A stretch of 64,000 nt of DNA. Source: Pararge aegeria (taxonomy: Eukaryota > Arthropoda > Insecta > Lepidoptera > Nymphalidae). The stretch's first letter is position 1, and every line of letters starts with the position of its first letter. The notes under the pieces are model-generated. The model saw only the letters and a program-made list of their open reading frames with translations, had not been told where the DNA came from and did no database searches. The DNA lies in assembly GCF_905163445.1 (NCBI RefSeq), contig NC_053199.1:16075501-16139500 (forward strand), written 5' to 3'. This document shows, piece after piece, positions 63,346 to 64,000 of the stretch. The translations under genes were made by a program, and so were the position numbers.

Positions 63346-64000
63346 TTGTCCTGTTATAGTAAGGTTTCCGCCGCAGTCCTTACCACGCGTTCAACTACCA
63401 GCCTAAAGGATAAAACTATTATTCCCAATAAAGTCTTTGTTTTAGTATAGGCTGGTTTTCTAGCGATGTTTTGTGAGAATACGCAAGAGATGGGCAAGCA
63501 TGATTAGTAAAAAGAAGTTAAACTTTATTCAGATACAAATTTTCATTACATTACAAAGATTTGACTATCTTTACGATAATTATTTAACATAAAAAGCAAT
63601 AATTTAAATTAAGAAATACCTACACAACAACAATATGTCTTTGTTATCAACTTATTTAAATGAGATGAATATTATAACAATAATCGTCTCCATTACGGAT
63701 GTCGAAAGCGTTCAGAAATCACATGATTATGGAAGTTTACAAGATAATCGCGAAGTTCAGAGACTTTCATATCGCGTGCAATTTGAATAATTATGACATA
63801 ACGTTGTCGTTTTGTATTTTAGTACTGTTTATTTTTTGAATTAACTAATTTTAAGAAAGAAAATACATTTATCCATGTTAAGTGTTACAAACAGTACATC
63901 TTAAAATAATAAAGTAACAAAATAGTAACAATATATGTGTGTAACACCAGACAGAAAGGCTTATTCACGCTTTCATGTAGCCACCTCGCCACGTCTAAAC
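63346..64000. other. No recognisable gene; possible 3' UTR on the minus strand
   Basis: AT-rich with no repeat match. ACTTTATTCAG at about 63521-63531 is an inverted AATAAAG that could be a poly(A) signal for a minus-strand gene lying beyond the right edge, but nothing else supports it. Confidence 0.25.

Overview
The window looks like nuclear DNA of a lepidopteran insect, probably a butterfly. It is AT-rich and gene-poor, with no bacterial-style gene packing. It is crowded with insect repeats: several tRNA-derived SINE families, non-LTR retrotransposons (LINEs) with microsatellite or AATAAA-type 3' ends, PIF/Harbinger and hAT-type DNA elements, and MITEs. The only clearly intact host gene is an intronless short-chain dehydrogenase/reductase at 2533-3447 (+). 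A second host gene probably starts at 60764, where a TATA box, a leader and a short exon (MKAFVA) run into a splice donor; its remaining exons were not found. Everything else I can identify is mobile-element sequence.

Layout. 1-5.7 kb: repeats around the SDR gene. 5.78-11.77 kb: a 5,990-bp Harbinger element built as a giant palindrome, with arms of about 2.6 and 2.86 kb and a 0.54-kb centre. It has matching termini and a CTG target duplication, and it splits an older SINE cleanly in two. 12-14.9 kb: SINEs and LINE tails. 14.99-17.69 kb: a 5'-truncated LINE on the minus strand, nested in an older LINE tail. 19.6-20.0 kb: a MITE with 26-bp inverted termini. 22.4-25.8 kb: a nearly complete LINE with endonuclease and reverse transcriptase and one frameshift. 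26-51 kb: layered SINEs, LINE 3' ends, MITEs and a perfect 30-bp hairpin. 51.8-57.0 kb: a second giant palindrome, with 2.1-kb near-identical arms and a 1.0-kb spacer, not explained by one transposon. 57-60 kb: more repeats. 60-63 kb: largely non-repetitive sequence with the putative promoter and first exon.

Family labels used below (mine, defined by sequence). S1: tRNA-derived SINE with head GCGGTGATAGCCTAGTGG and a GATGAT-type tail. S2: tRNA-derived SINE with A box TGGCGCAGTGG and B box GGTTCGATTCC. S3: tRNA-derived SINE whose body contains GGCCGTGGCTAGTTACCACC. S4: tRNA-derived SINE with head TGCCTCGTTGRTYTAGTGG. T1: LINE 3' ends carrying an ATCGCT...AGCGATAAGG hairpin. T2: 3' end of the 15-17.7 kb LINE, with tail repeats of TTTGAATT type. 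T3: LINE C-terminus plus a 3' end containing AAGTTTGTTGTGGGC. T4: LINE C-terminus ending in GDPRAGSYLGQR...AIQRGNAA. T5: 3' end with GGCAACCACGCCC and a CTA-repeat tail. Boundaries of degraded repeats are accurate to about 10-30 bp. Family names above the level of 'SINE' or 'LINE' are inference without a database search.
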